Counted from the first letter of the stretch, positions 1 to 12,165 are shown. The stretch: DNA of 64,000 bases from Asterias rubens (GCF_902459465.1 NC_047063.1:13081343-13145342); one strand, 5' to 3'. Made by a program: numbers and translations. The notes: a model not told the origin generated them from the sequence alone.

Positions 1-826
1 CTACTGTGCTACGGTTTGTTTTTGGGGAATATTTTGTAAAACAAATGGTGTAATTCCCGATTCCGGACCTTTGTCTCGTGCTTTTGTGCGAATGTGGGAT
101 ACAAGAATGGACAGGCTCCCACCATTGTTAATCATTGTATTTGGCTCAGTGGAAGGCAAGTCCGAACGCTCTAAAGTTCTGCGAGTCATGATGAGTGCGA
201 ACTCATTTTTCCTCACAAGACAACATCAAATCCTAGTGCTTCTTACAAACAACTTATAGCATTTTTTCTTCTTCAAGTCGGGGTTTCACTGGGCAACAGC
301 ATTTTCAAAGGAAACAATCAGTTCAGAAGTTCAGAAAAATAACATCGCAGGTGGGCATGGGAAATGTTTCTGAATACCGACCCAAATGGGTTAAATGTTA
401 CAACACACGCCAAAGAGTAAGCACAACCCAAGAAAGACCAACTCAATCTGAGAGACAACCCACCAAAAATTGATTTGGATTTCTTATCTTTCTTATCTTC
501 ATCTGCAAATAGAGCATAAGATTGAATCAGATTCAATGACCAACAAACAATGAACATGTTATTAGTCATTTTTATTGCAGTGATTTATCCTCAGAGACAC
601 CTATTGAGGATATTGTTCATTAATTAATCTGGGTGTTAAATTTTGTTTAAACAATGTTTGATACAATAGAACATTTTCACGTAACCACCATCTTGGTCAT
701 GTACATTGTTTGCAATAGCAGTAATGGATGTGAGTACGCGCCAAATTCGCAATCTGCATCCCAAAACCTCACTGCAGGTGAACCGGAATCAGAGCTTAAT
801 AAACGAAGCATACATTATTTTACACC
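1..826. other. Left edge, no gene recognised
   Basis: This should be intron 5 of IMPDH. Short open stretches exist on both strands at 1-259, but neither resembles IMPDH nor any family I know. No repeat family was recognised. Confidence 0.4.
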
Positions 827-1004
827 AGGGCCCAAATTTCACAGAGCTGCTTAGGCACAAGAAGTAGCTGAACAAAACAAAATCATGCTTACCAGAATAT
901 GGCTACTAGCCAAAGTACCATACTACATATCTGTGACTGGTATCCTGGCAGAAACATTTTAAGTACCGCTTTCTGCTTTAGCAGTTCTACAAAATTGGGC
1001 CCAG
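827..1004. mobile_element. MITE family G, copy 1
   Basis: Flanked by GGGCCCAAATTTC on the left and AAATTGGGCCC on the right, with internal 'GCTTACCAG ... CTGGTATCCTGGC' as in other copies. About 100 bp from IMPDH exon 5. Confidence 0.7.
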
Positions 1005-1105
1005 CTTCAAGTGGTAAACTTCTCCCCTACCCGTACAGAACCAACATGGAGGCTACACAATGAATAAATGAAGTAAGGGATTGTAGTGGATGGACGAAAA
1101 CTTAC

Positions 1106-1202
1106 CAGAGAAACCATGTGCTGACTTGGCTGAGAACACACGACCCACTGTGTCGTCCGGACCCATACACACCGGATCCATGATGAAACCCTGCTCATAT
1201 TT
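1106..1202 (-). CDS. IMPDH: IMPDH coding exon 5 (start of CBS/Bateman region)
   Basis: Encodes [17 protein letters not shown] through [10 protein letters not shown], entry into the first CBS motif. Acceptor CTTTGTAG, donor TCTG|GTAAGT, phase 1. The next exon is not in the window. Confidence 0.92.
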
Positions 1203-4200
1203 CTACAAAGACAACAAATAGTTTTGTTTTTTATTTATTAACATACATGTTCGCAGTATGCAAATATCATTTCCAACCATAGTATCATTATTTGGATTTT
1301 CCTTTACACTGTGTACTCAGTACTTTCCTGAGTTCTGTGAGAAAAATCAAAAGGCAAATCACTCAGGTGGGAATTGAATAAGCGGCCTTTACATTGCTAG
1401 AGCTATATGTAATCGATGGCTAGAGGCTGCCCTAATCCTAAGCAGCAGGCATGGCGGTTACCATAACAAAATTATACTCTTTATACCCGATGCAAAAGTT
1501 AACACAAAACACAAGTATTGTTGTAAATGTAAATTCAAATACACGAACGACTTCCAAAAAAAACTTTGTTCGGCCACTCCACCTCACCCTGGCATACATT
1601 GTCTTATAAAAACTACTTAGTTCTACATATATACACTTGCTCCGTCGGCTACTAAAAACCTGTATCCTACTTTAAAATTGTCATATTTCTTCCTTTTCAG
1701 ATGTGAATACATACTGTACTTTTTGTATGTCATAAAACAAAGTACTATTTAAAACCCATTTTAAGTCTTTAAAATAAGCAATTTCATATGCGTACAAAAT
1801 TAGCCAAACACCATGCACATGAATATATTATTATAATGCAGAGTTGTGAAAGGCCGATGTCACATCGAAAACACATCTTAATCATTGTAGGTTGACTGCA
1901 CATTGTAAAAATGCGCTTATAATATTGTCGGTTGGTATTGTTTTCTTTGTTCATTTGATTGATGGTGACTGAACAGTCAATGAGAGGTTTGACTACACAT
2001 CTAGGCTGACTAATCGTCTAATGCACAAACTGTACATGTATCAAATTAAAAACATCAATCATCTTGCTTGGTTGGTGCAGGACTCAAAATTAACACAAGA
2101 CCATACATGTAGGTCTGAGGCCTGTGATTAAAGGGTTGGGACAGTAAACTCACAATGGGGCAGGCCTGGTGGTTGTGTAATACCTTTATGAACAAATGGT
2201 ATTGAAGTCTTATATAGCGCACGTATCTACCAAACAAGGTACTCAAGGCAATTTGTGTTATACAGAAAGATTGGTTATTAAGTTATGAATTATGAGACCC
2301 AATTATGTAGCACCTTATAATGATTTACAAGGTGCTACGGGGCATTCAGCAGCCACAGCCAGGAACACCGGGGGCTAACCCCTTCTGTTTTCGAGAAGTG
2401 CACTGGAATTTTTTTATATGCGTCACACAACACATGGGACCAACGGCTTTCCACTCCATCCGAAGGATGAATCAATGGCTAAGTGTCTTGCTTAAGGACA
2501 GAAGTGTCATGGCTGGGGTTTCGAACCTACACTCTGCTGATCAGAAACAACAGAGTTTTAATTTGATGTTCTTAACCGCTCGGCCAAGACACTTCCACAA
2601 ACGTTGACTGTATGTGCTAATTACATGTATCTTTTAATTGTCTTTCAAAAGTATCGAATTACACTTACACATATTATGAAATACATGTAGATCTTCTACG
2701 AGTGCTTCGTCAACTCATTTTGATTCAGGCCCTGCAGTCTTGTGATTTTCCCCACATTCAAGCCATGTGGTGAATACATACGATTCATACTCCCCCCCCC
2801 CCCACAGAACAGAACTTTGTTAAAAATACTGAATGACCAATTATAACTGGATGGGTAAATTTAACATCGGAAGAAGGCCTACAATTGCGGAACAAACCCT
2901 CACAAGACAACGGCCATTGCAGCTTAGACCTGTCATTGAACCAGCGTTTTTTTTAATGAGACCTATAAATAGTTACTTGTCGTTATATTTGATGAATGTT
3001 TATGAAATAATGTTTGGGAAAAAGACTGGACTGCAAGACTTGTTTGGCTGTGGGTTTACTGGCCCAATACTAAAAATACAATCTTTGATAGTTCTTGCCC
3101 AGGGTTCTCCACACCCACTTTCGGACAGGTGCCCCGCTCGCCCGTACCAACAAGGTACTCAAGGCGCTTTTTTCAGAAAGAAATTATGAGACCCAATTAT
3201 GTAGCACCTATTAAGGGTTTACAAGGTGCTATGGTGCATTCAGCAGCCACAGCCAGGAACACTGGGGCGAACCCCTTCTCTTAGCCCTAAGTGTTGCTGG
3301 AATATGTGACCATCCACCACCAATGGGCTGTAAAGTTGACACTTTTACTGTTATGGGCTCAATGCATTTTTGGAGAGAGTGTGTAATCAGCTTCAAAATG
3401 ATACCATCCACATTTAAATCAGACTTTTCTTGACGAAGTTATGATTTCTCAAAGCCACCTACTTTTTTATTCAGATTTCTCAAAGATTTCTTGAAAACCC
3501 AAACAATTTAATAGGCTCTGCAATGTACAAGTGCAACTTTACAGCCTATTGGTGGTGGATGGTCACATATTTTACGCGCATTACACAAAGCTGGGTACCA
3601 TCGGCTTTAAGTCCCATCAAAAGATGAAGCACGGTCAAGTGGTTTTTCCACATACTGAATATTCAAGGAGACAGTGATTTACGCAATTACAATATGAAAG
3701 CTAACAATTAGTAAGCTTCTTTAACAAGGCAATGTCTTAATTAGGCATATAGTTTCCTGTTGATACTAACCTTTACTCTGCGAACCTCATTTGCTTGAAA
3801 TTCTGGGGTACAGTTGTGATGAATAATGCCTATGCCGCCACATAGCTGTGTATTGAACAAAAAAATAATGGCAGAGATTACATGTAGCCTGCATTGTGTG
3901 TAATACAGGAATGAGATTTGATCATAAATGTTAACAATCCTGAAATTGGCATCCACATGTAGGTGTGGGTTCCCCCTTTTCTAGACCCACAACCTACGAG
4001 ATGTCACAATTTCGGGAGTGGGGGGGGGGGGGGTAGGTGGGGGGAGGGGTTACAGACTCTGTGCTTCCATTATTCAGGAGGTTTAGATACTCTGTACATC
4101 AATAGAACTATACAACAATCAAACATTTTCGATCTTGGCTATGCTCCGTGGTCATAATGGGTTGATGTGGCTGGCAGCCAAAGGCGCCCTTGCATGCCTG

Positions 4201-7200
4201 CTTCTCAAACACGTTGTAGCCGCGTCCTTCGTGATTCAGCTCTTAGCTGCGAGTAAGGATGTTTAGCCCCCAAGTTATTATTATTATTATTATTGTTATT
4301 ATTACATTGGCTATTTCTCTGCTGCATACAAGAAAACATGAAGGCTCCAGGATATTTTGAGAACATCCTAAAGACAAATCCTGAGAAATAACACGCCTTG
4401 TATTTAAGCACTATGCAGTAACGAGATAATTTTAGCTCAAACAGGACCTAAACACTTTATTAAATCACTCATTAAATTTCTTCTTGTGTGCGTTGTGTAT
4501 CCTTGGGCAAAGACAGTGTTGATATCTCAAATTCTTGATACAATATTCAAATGTCAGACCAACTGTCCACTATTCTTGCGATCACCTTAGTACAGTACAC
4601 TCAAGAACATAAAACATTGACAATGGCTTTGATGCGTATGTACGTCAGTGAAATTTGACACCTGCACGACACTACATGTAAAATCCAGGTACTTGAATGA
4701 CGTCACAATATCAAGCTTCTATATTTAGGGTTAGTACAGAGTGAAATTACTACATATTTAGAAGACTTGCTTTGTGTATGACGTGGTCGGCCATGAGCCT
4801 TTTCTGTCGGTATGCTGCTGTTTTTACCAGCCAGTTTATGACTTTGTTCTTGTGTACAATCATGGAGGAAGGAAGAGAAGGAGCTCGAACGAATGGACTT
4901 GGTCGAACCCGTGGTACTGCGGTCATTTAACGACATCTCGTAATCACCCACATACCTTACACAAACAATGGGTGACCTGGCGTGTGTGAATTTGCGCGTG
5001 CGCACTTGGTTCTTCGCCAAACTATGGCGTCGTATGTCGTATGGATATAATAGAGGAAAAACTACTTTTTTGAGACACGATAACATTTTTGGACGCTACT
5101 GTACACTTTAACGATTAACACAATTGAATACCAACCACCCTCGTGTAACTATACCCAAAATTTGATCCACCGCTAGTGACCGGAAAGACACAAAAAATGT
5201 AAAAATATGCCATGATGTTTCAGTGAAACACTACAAACGGTAAATGAAAACGTGTATATTCACAATTCTTGTCTCCAATGATTCAACTTTACACGAAGGC
5301 AACGGTGCAGAGCAGCGGTACCGCACGTTCTGTACAAAGAGATCTACATGTAATCCTGCTCGTTAATCGGCGGTCCAGCTGGAGGTCTCCTATCTTTTTC
5401 CACTGGTCAGACAGGGGCATTGTCAGGGTACTCTTTTGTTACTCTGCGGTTTTGCGGGTCGTTCGAGCTCCTTCTCTTCCTTCCTCCATGGTACAATGAA
5501 GGCGAGACTATCTTTCCTAGTCAGATGGCTTCAGCAAAACATTGTAAATGATTTATACATCTTGTGTCGTCACTGGAATGCGTCTATATTCTGTCTCTGC
5601 ATACCAATATGTAGAATGATCTGTTTTATGTTTTACCTAATCCGTTTTTAAATTTTATTGTAACTGCTTACCATCACTGTGTTTCAACTTTTTTATTTGT
5701 ATGTCTTTTCATATTTCAAATAATATCTCCAGCAATTCACCTCTTTTCCTACACAGCGAAAAAAAGAAAACAAATCAAGAAAGCAATCTTACCGCCATGG
5801 CGATGGCCATTGAAAACTCTGTGACTGTGTCCATGGGTGAAGACACAAACGGTGCCTTTAAGATGATCTTCTTGGTAAGAGCTGAAGTAAGATCCTGCAT
5901 AGAACAAACATCACAACAAATATTCCTTAATTTAATTGATTGAGGTAACAATTAAATCAGGAATCATTCTTTTGCAGCCTTACACCGACTTGTGAAATAT
6001 AGGATCATACTCAGTACAAATTTCGGCCAACAAATTTCAGCTGATTATTTAATTTTTTTTTTTTTTTTTAACATTGAAAAAACATGAAAACCAGCTGATG
6101 ATCGCTTAGTTGTAGGGATTTTAAAACCAAGATAAATACATTAAAAAAATTCAAAGTTGTTTTAATTCCATGTGCTTCAGCCAAACATCCATTTTGGTCT
6201 AAGAACACCCCTAAGTTCATAAAATAATCTGGTAGAGAACCGTATGTGAACACGATGAAAATAACATGGCGTTGCAACACCAAGGGATTTCCTGATTCCG
6301 ATTTCACAAACGGCTCAGATTGATCTTAAAAGTGTGAATCAATCTCAATAGCCAAGTGTGATCCCCCAATACAAATCACAATGGAGATGTTGACAAATAA
6401 TCTTTGATGAATCTTTGTGAAATCTAGCCCTGGACTGTCATTTCCAGGGGAGTTGGCTCTGTGGTGGGAATTGAGTGTTGCATACATCATGTATGTTTAA
6501 AGGTGTGCCTACATGTAGTTAAATGTATGTGTAACTGAACTGTCAAGGACAAAAATGTGTTACAAGTTCAAATAATTCAAACTACACTTGGTACACTTGT
6601 CACCTAATGCAGTCAGCTGCCAAGACCAAGGTCTTTAAAATCAAATTGTGCGTCGACAATCAAGAAAAATATCAAATAATAATCGTCCGAACACATGGGG
6701 CTGGATGATGTGGCTATGATTGTGTTATCATGACAAAGTTTGAACAGACCACATGGTGTCTTTCTGCTATTTGCTATAGAAGGCTTTGTTGTATCAGATG
6801 TTTCAAGCATGTTGTAGATAACCAACTTTGAAATTATTATAATATAATGTACAATGCTTTTAAAGGCAGTGGACACTATTTGTAATTACTCAAAATTATT
6901 ATTAGCATAAAACCTTACTTGTTAGCATAAAACCTTAATGGGGTCTGTTGATAGTTTAAAACATTGTGAGAAACGGATCCCTCTGAAGTAACGTAGTTTC
7001 CGAGAAAGAAGTAATTTGGCACGAAATTGATTATGAGACCTCAGATATTAGATTTTGAGGTCCTGAAATAAAGCAACTTTTTGAAATTCTGTGTTGTCCG
7101 TTTGCATGCTGCCCTCAGTCAATGTGATTTGGCCAGTGAGCAGTTGACACTTGTGCTGTCACCTTGCTTAATGTGGATTGATTTAATATTTTTGATGTAC

Positions 7201-10200
7201 ACTGTAACAATGTAAATAATATGACAGTTTTTAACTGTGAATTCCCAGAAAGTACATGTAGTAGACTTGGTATTTAAACGAAAGTTTCACAGATGACCAT
7301 TCTAGAAAATATTGACTTAGATTTTGTACCCATCTTCCCTAAGAATTTAATGCCGACTGGTCAGTATGAATTGAATGCGAAAGACTTGCACACCTGGCCC
7401 ATCACATACTTGTTTGTTTTATCGTACAACATCTAGACTTGTCATATAATATTATTTTTTAGATTGTTCTTGATTACCCGTGCACAAATTATTTCTAATT
7501 TCCTTATTCCTTAAACATGAAATGATTCTACTAAACCTTCCAGAAAAAAGCTATACATGTATGTCGAGGCCAATCGGTTCTTACATTTAGTTGTAAACCA
7601 CGCTCAGTATGTAAAATGTACACCATACAGTGAACATGTAGTACCTCATATGAGATTATTTTAAGTACTTTCAATTATAATGTGTAAGATGTTTAATTCC
7701 CTTTGTCAGATCCAACACAAATTTGCGAATTAAACCAGCAAAGTGCCATTTTAATTACATTGTAAGTGAACAAAATCTTGCAGGTTTTATTGGTTTTGTT
7801 TGTTTTATTTATATCACAATATATATATTCATAAGGTTACACAGTGAACGAGTGCACTTTATAATAAATAAATATGCACAACTTAACAAATTAAAATGTG
7901 TACTTCATGAAAGCCGCAAAATGCATGACTACAACAGCTTGCTAATTTCGTAGCGCATAGTACGAAACATAACATAATTTATGATGCATTTTCACTTTGC
8001 TCTTAATAATTATAAGTGGCAATATTCCCCTCTGTAATGTAACAGCATTTCCGATGGTAAAAATAGTTGCTACGGTAACCAAAAAGAACAAAAGATGATG
8101 ACGTCTGTCTTACAAATTATGAATAGGCCTATCAGCCCAAGACTCATTGAGAACATAACAGAAGTAGTTATAAATAGATGGCAGACGGAAATCAATATCA
8201 TATCTTTCTGCAGTACTGTTTGTAGATGAATGGGAGTAACCAGGACTTCATTTTTGAGTTGGTGTCTGAAACAAATTTTGAAGGGGCTGTCGCAGCATTT
8301 CCATGGAATTTTTTTCCATAAGTCAGGGGCAAATTCTTTGAAGGGCAGCCAAGTAGGGCCACGACCGCGTGGCAGCAGCAGGATTTGCCCAGTCAAAGAA
8401 TAGTGAAAAGTAGTAGTGAGAGTAGTAGAAGAAGAAACAAATATATTGGTTAATAAAAAAAAAGGGTAGGTATTTAAGAGGCAGTGTAACTTTCAACCGG
8501 CTGTTATAAATCTGTAAAGGGGTCGAAATTAAGTGTATTTTGATGGTAGTCAGCAGGGCTAGTAATCCATAATTGTTAGTAGCCCTAATGGGATTTTGGT
8601 AGCCCGAAAAACACATTATGCCTTGCGTCACAGCTCAACTTTACAATAGTACAGTTCTTTATTGTTTGTGATGATGATTTTTGCATTATTTTTCAACTAG
8701 CCCGTCGGGCTATCAAACTGGAAAAAACAGTAGCCCGGCTGTGAGTCTGGTAGTCCCGGGCTAATTTTGACCCCTGCTGTTGAACATGCAACTAAGACAA
8801 CACAAATTTTGAGAAGCATTTTGTTATGATTTTAATTTCCTTAAAGAAGATTACTCTTATACATTTAGAAATGACTTACCACTTCATCTGATGTGAAATC
8901 GATGTACCCTGGCAAGATCAGAAAATCACTACAAAGAGTAAAAAAATAATAATAAATAAGTCAGATTTTAGTAATAATAATTAATATTCAGTATACTTGA
9001 TTGCAAGTCTGTGACCATGTTTTTTGTGTTTTCCTGATAGCGCACAGTAAGGCATAACAAAAATATATGTTGAGTATGTTGGCGTAACAGGCCCCCCAAA
9101 AATAGGGATTAAAAAAAAAAATTCCCCACTCCCAGCAATGAAAATGACGTGTTTTCTACTTGTTTTAGCCGGTAACAAAGAAAACAAGGCTACACACAAT
9201 AAATAGTACATTTTAAACCTTGATGACATTTATTTTATTTTTTATGTCTTTAAAGACACTGGACACTATTGGTAACTTTTGGCAAAGATCAGTCTTCTCA
9301 CTTTCTGTATTTCAACATTTTATGTATAAAATAACAAACCTGCGAAAATTTGAGGTCAATCGGTCATCAAAGTTGGGAGATAGTAATGAAAGAAAAACAC
9401 CCTTGCTACACGGAGTTGTGCGCTTTCAGACGCCTGCTTGATTTCGAGACCTCAAATTCTAAATCTGAGGTCTCGAAATCAAACTCGTGGAAAATTTCTT
9501 CCTTCTCGAAAACTATGTCACTTCAGAGGGAGCTGTTTCTCACAATGTTTTGTACTTTCAACCTCTCCCCATTACTCGTAATCAAGAAAGGTTGTATGCT
9601 AATAATTATTTTGAGTAATTACCAATAGTGTCCACTGCCTTTGAAAAAATAAAAAATATCAAGGTTTGGCCGTATTTTTAGGGTAGGTCGGGTTTACATT
9701 TTTTTTTGTTATGCCTATAAAGCTAAGAAAAGGGCACCCTACATGTAGATGAGGAAATTGTAAATTTCTATTGTTAGCATTTCAACGGCACCAAGGCAAT
9801 AACCAGAGAGGCGGAGGCAATCACCTTCGTTGCCTCTGTGAAGTATATTCATTAGTCCTGCAGTTGTAAGCATTCTGTACTTTTTGTTCAGAATATTGTT
9901 TCGTTGATGATGTGTTTAGTGGTCAACATTGGAGCTCCTTTATATCTAAAAGTGGTAAACAAATCAAGCACTGCATGTAGGCCAACAAAAAATGGGTGAA
10001 ATTGTAAGAGTTCAAACAAGATTCTAGGATGGACGAGTTTTCATAACCACTGATGTCTCTAGTGTTGTCCTTAGGACACCTTGCGGTGCATGCACCAATG
10101 CACGCATTCTTTCTAAAGGGGATGTGAACATTTAAACAGAGGCCATCACACCATTCTGTTCGTAACACAAACAAATGAAGTTTGACAAGTGCTTTAAAGC

Positions 10201-12165
10201 AAAATAACTTTCTCTTATTTCAGATTTCTTATTTCTACTTTTTGAAGAATTGAAAGAAACTTGGATACACTTAGAAGACTTACACGTAACTACACTATTT
10301 AGTAAACTGGGGCCTACAACTTTAAATTGGTGGTGTGGGTAGACCCCCTTAACCACGACACGCTACCTCCTTCAAACAACTAATATTAACGTATAGAGCG
10401 ATGAACCTAAACACCTGAACTTTGCAATAATCTAATCTTTTACAGGGTGACTCCCATTGAAATTTAACTCCCATTATATAACACTAAAATGCTAAATTTT
10501 ATAAATTCAATAATACACAAAAATACTTATAAATCTCACAGCTTTTTTACAGTAATAAGGAAATTGTTCATTGACTCTTGAACTTTTATTCCCAGCTCAA
10601 TTTAGTATTGGGAGTCCAGGGGCACTTCAAGTTATTTTACCTCCAAATAAAAACACCCCTACATTATGCTAGCTACATGTATGCTGGTGTAATTTTCAAA
10701 AATGTCTCTACACCTCTCACGCCTAATAAGATGGAGAGATTTCCATATTAGATGCCAGACACTTTGTACTTGTTGCCACTTCATACCCTGGACACTTTGT
10801 ACCTTCGGGACACTTCGTACAGGTTACCAATTTTGTATCGCCAGCACAGTGCGAAGTGAACGTTAGCCGGGTCACTACTTCTAGTTTCTAGAAGAAGTAC
10901 CTGGTCAATGTTGTTTCTTTTTTGTATAACTATTCTAAGTGACTGTGTGCGTTAATGTTTAAAATCAACAAAATATACGGAATGAATTGTCATTTCTGCT
11001 TGATTAATTTAATGTTATTTCCTAGTATTTTGGGGGGCGAGCGGTGGTATTTGAAAGTTCTTCATTTTATCAGTGACATTTTATTTTAAAGTTTATAGTT
11101 ACGGGCCACGGGCCACTAATTATTATTAAATTTTGCCACCACTTTTTCACTCATTAATTCTTACATTACAAAAAGGAATTATTATTTGTCGAGTAAAGTA
11201 GTACTTACTTGACTATTCATATGAAAAAGTGGTGGCAGGATACGGATTTAATTTACACTTACAGTATGCATATTCCTTCTTGGGGGTTGGGGTTCCCATT
11301 CAACTTCAAGCTCAAGTCAACAACTGAGCAAGAACAACCCAATGTCCAATCCCAATGTCAATGACATTATTTGATTTTGAAGATAGAATTTCATTTTTTT
11401 CATGATCAGGTAATATTATCATTAATGATATAGGCCTATGATAAAAAAATGAAACTATTATTATGAAGTGCAGGTGAGGCCGACGCTGTTTGATTTCTCA
11501 TATTTGTGTGGTGCACGTTTAACAGCACCAACACGAGAGTTATGTGAGTAATATCAGGTTCAGATCATGATATAATAAAGATTACGGATTGACTTGCATA
11601 CAAACAGTCGACGGGTTCACTATCAATTTATCATAATCACACACTGCACTGGGGGGGTCCTACTAAAAGCCTGACAACAAGCCGACAACGCCGACAACAA
11701 GTCCAGAGCGCCGCCAACACGCCGCCAACAAGTTTTAAATACCTCAAAAATGGCAAATAAACCATAGATATATTAGAACTAATTAAATTTATGTTTATGT
11801 TACACAACACATATAGTTCTAATATATCTATGGTTTATTGGCCATTTTTGAGGTATTAAAAACTTGTTGGCGGCGTGTTGTCGGCGCTCTGGACTTGTTG
11901 TCGGCTTGTTGTGGACTTTTACTAGTACTACTAGCTAGTACGGTAGTACCGGCACTGGGTTTTCGTTATGTACAAAACGTGCACATTACATTGGACACAT
12001 TGTTTGTAAATAAAACTAACTGTGAAAACAGACTGAACAAACGGAACAAACTACTCACTTGTAAGTCAGTCCATCACCCAATCCAAATAGCTGTGCCCCC
12101 GCCAGTCCATCATCAATGGCAGGGTCGGGAATCTTGCCGTCAGAACTCACTAAGTAGTCCGCCAT
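1106..12165 (-). CDS. IMPDH: Inosine-5'-monophosphate dehydrogenase, N-terminal 143 residues (gene runs off left edge)
   Basis: IMPDH oxidises IMP to XMP with NAD+, the rate-limiting step of guanine nucleotide synthesis in the cytosol. Five exons join as 12165-12059, 8928-8880, 5894-5793, 3845-3771 and 1202-1106, with matching phases 2,0,0,0,1, giving 143 codons plus one base. Family motifs appear in the usual order: N-terminus MADYLVSS, then DGLTY joined by splicing to [12 protein letters not shown], then SSPMDTVTE, then [20 protein letters not shown], then the start of the CBS (Bateman) regulatory insert, QGFIMDPV. Spacing equals that of vertebrate IMPDH1/2 (about 514 residues), so roughly the first 28% is present. 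The catalytic cysteine loop, the rest of the CBS pair and the C-terminal barrel lie beyond base 1. Introns are 1.9-3.1 kb and full of repeats. The assignment is firm; whether it equals vertebrate paralogue 1 or 2 cannot be told. Confidence 0.95.
1203..2203. other. IMPDH intron 4, right part of transcript order
   Basis: AT-rich non-coding sequence between IMPDH exon 5 and SINE D1. I see no gene or recognisable repeat. Confidence 0.6.
2204..2596 (-). repeat. tRNA(Leu/Ser)-like SINE, family D copy 1
   Basis: On the minus strand the 5' end reads TTGGCCGAGCGGTTAAGA (A-box of a class II tRNA) and later GGTTCGAAACCCC (B-box). The body contains CCGGTGTTCCTGGCTGTGGC and the tail ends in CAAGGTACTC / ACTTCAATAC. 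Same layout at 20.4, 30.5 and 51.3 kb. Confidence 0.75.
2792..2803 (+). repeat. Poly-C run (12)
   Basis: Homopolymer within IMPDH intron 4. Confidence 0.9.
3146..3645 (-). repeat. SINE family D copy 2, split by a MITE
   Basis: SINE body occupies 3146-3302 and resumes at 3570 (TTTACGCGCATTACACAAA). The interruption is a separate palindromic element. The tRNA-like head is lost. Confidence 0.7.
3303..3569. mobile_element. MITE with 22-bp perfect terminal inverted repeats (family Q)
   Basis: Ends TATGTGACCATCCACCACCA at 3303-3322 and its exact complement at 3550-3569, inserted in SINE D2. The inverted match extends to 22 bases. A TA at each end is consistent with a Tc1/mariner-like TA target duplication. 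Confidence 0.75.
3771..3845 (-). CDS. IMPDH: IMPDH coding exon 4
   Basis: Encodes 25 residues, [20 protein letters not shown] then VRRVK, nearly identical to animal IMPDH. Acceptor AATACACAG, donor AAG|GTTAGT, phase 0 at both ends. Confidence 0.95.
3846..4860. other. IMPDH intron 3, first part
   Basis: Non-coding. Holds a 14-base G run at 4020-4033 followed by G-rich sequence, and a short (ATT)n tract at about 4277-4295. No gene recognised. Confidence 0.6.
4861..5490. repeat. Spaced 32-bp perfect inverted repeat
   Basis: 4861-4892 and 5459-5490 are exact reverse complements (CATGGAGGAAGGAAGAGAAG... ). Each arm holds an ATG followed by the codons [10 protein letters not shown] reading inward. 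The 566-bp centre contains TGCGCGTGCGCA at 4993-5004, close to an NRF1 site. Confidence 0.7.
5793..5894 (-). CDS. IMPDH: IMPDH coding exon 3
   Basis: Encodes 34 residues beginning [10 protein letters not shown] and containing SSPMDTVTE, part of the catalytic barrel that binds IMP. Acceptor ATGCAG, donor GCG|GTAAGA, phase 0 at both ends. Confidence 0.94.
5895..6857. other. IMPDH intron 2, first part
   Basis: Non-coding sequence with a T run near 6053-6070. No gene or repeat family recognised. Confidence 0.55.
6858..7068 (-). mobile_element. MITE family A copy 1, truncated
   Basis: Begins TTTAAAGGCAGTGGACACTA and runs in reverse family orientation (AATTACTCAAAATTATTATT) through CCTCTGAAGTAACGTAGTTT, breaking off after TTTTGAGGTCCTGAAAT. 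Confidence 0.85.
7069..8517. other. IMPDH intron 2, middle
   Basis: AT-rich, no coding potential recognised. Confidence 0.55.
8518..8774. mobile_element. MITE-like repeat family J
   Basis: Terminal inverted pair GGGGTCGAAATTAA / TTAATTT... seen as GGGGTCGAAATTA at left and TAATTTTGACCCC at right. Inside are repeated TAGCCCG/CGGGCTA palindromic blocks. Confidence 0.6.
8880..8928 (-). CDS. IMPDH: IMPDH coding exon 2 (49 bp)
   Basis: A very short exon between acceptor TTTGTAG and donor GTAAGT. It encodes [16 protein letters not shown], a highly conserved IMPDH block. Entry phase 2 and exit phase 0 fit both neighbours. Confidence 0.94.
9249..9643 (+). mobile_element. MITE family A copy 2, near full length
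   Basis: Ends GGACACTATTGGTAA and CCAATAGTGTCCACTGCC. Internal palindrome GAGACCTCAAATTCTAAATC / TGAGGTCTCGAAATC and GAGGGAGCTGTTTCTCACAA. About 395 bp, in IMPDH intron 1. Confidence 0.92.
9725..9855. mobile_element. MITE family H copy 1, partial
   Basis: Shares GGGCACCCT...GAAATTGTAAATTTCT...GGCACCAAGGC...GTTGCCTC(T/C)GTGAAGTAT with copies at 16.0, 17.7 and 32.7 kb. Confidence 0.7.
9856..11134. other. IMPDH intron 1, middle
   Basis: Non-coding. Around 10,770-10,830 the phrase GGACACTTTGTAC recurs in variant form. No gene recognised. Confidence 0.5.
11135..11245. mobile_element. Palindromic MITE family K copy 1
   Basis: GCCACCACTTTTTCACTCAT on the left and ATGAAAAAGTGGTGGC on the right form inverted ends. 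The same ends occur at 56.0 kb. Confidence 0.65.
11662..11930. repeat. Large fold-back (snap-back) element
   Basis: Two arms of about 120 bp (11662-11781 and 11814-11930) are near-perfect inverted copies around a 32-bp AT-rich loop. The outer arm is built of short CCGACAACAAG-like repeats; the inner arm is AT-rich (CCATAGATATATTAGAACTA). The left arm has about one extra repeat unit. Confidence 0.85.
12059..12165 (-). CDS. IMPDH: IMPDH coding exon 1
   Basis: Starts at an ATG in a good context (AAAGATGG) and encodes residues 1-35 plus two bases of codon 36. It ends at the donor AA|GTGAGT. The start MADYLVSS and the block DGLTY are family hallmarks. The split codon becomes Asn (start of NDFLILPG) when joined to the next exon. 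Confidence 0.95.

Noticed and set aside
1..259. Open stretches on both strands at the left edge, considered as the next IMPDH exon
   Set aside because: The translations do not match the expected CBS-region sequence and no acceptor in the right phase fits.
4703..5086. 127-codon open frame on the minus strand
   Set aside because: No recognisable domain, biased composition, overlaps the inverted repeat region inside an IMPDH intron; likely chance.
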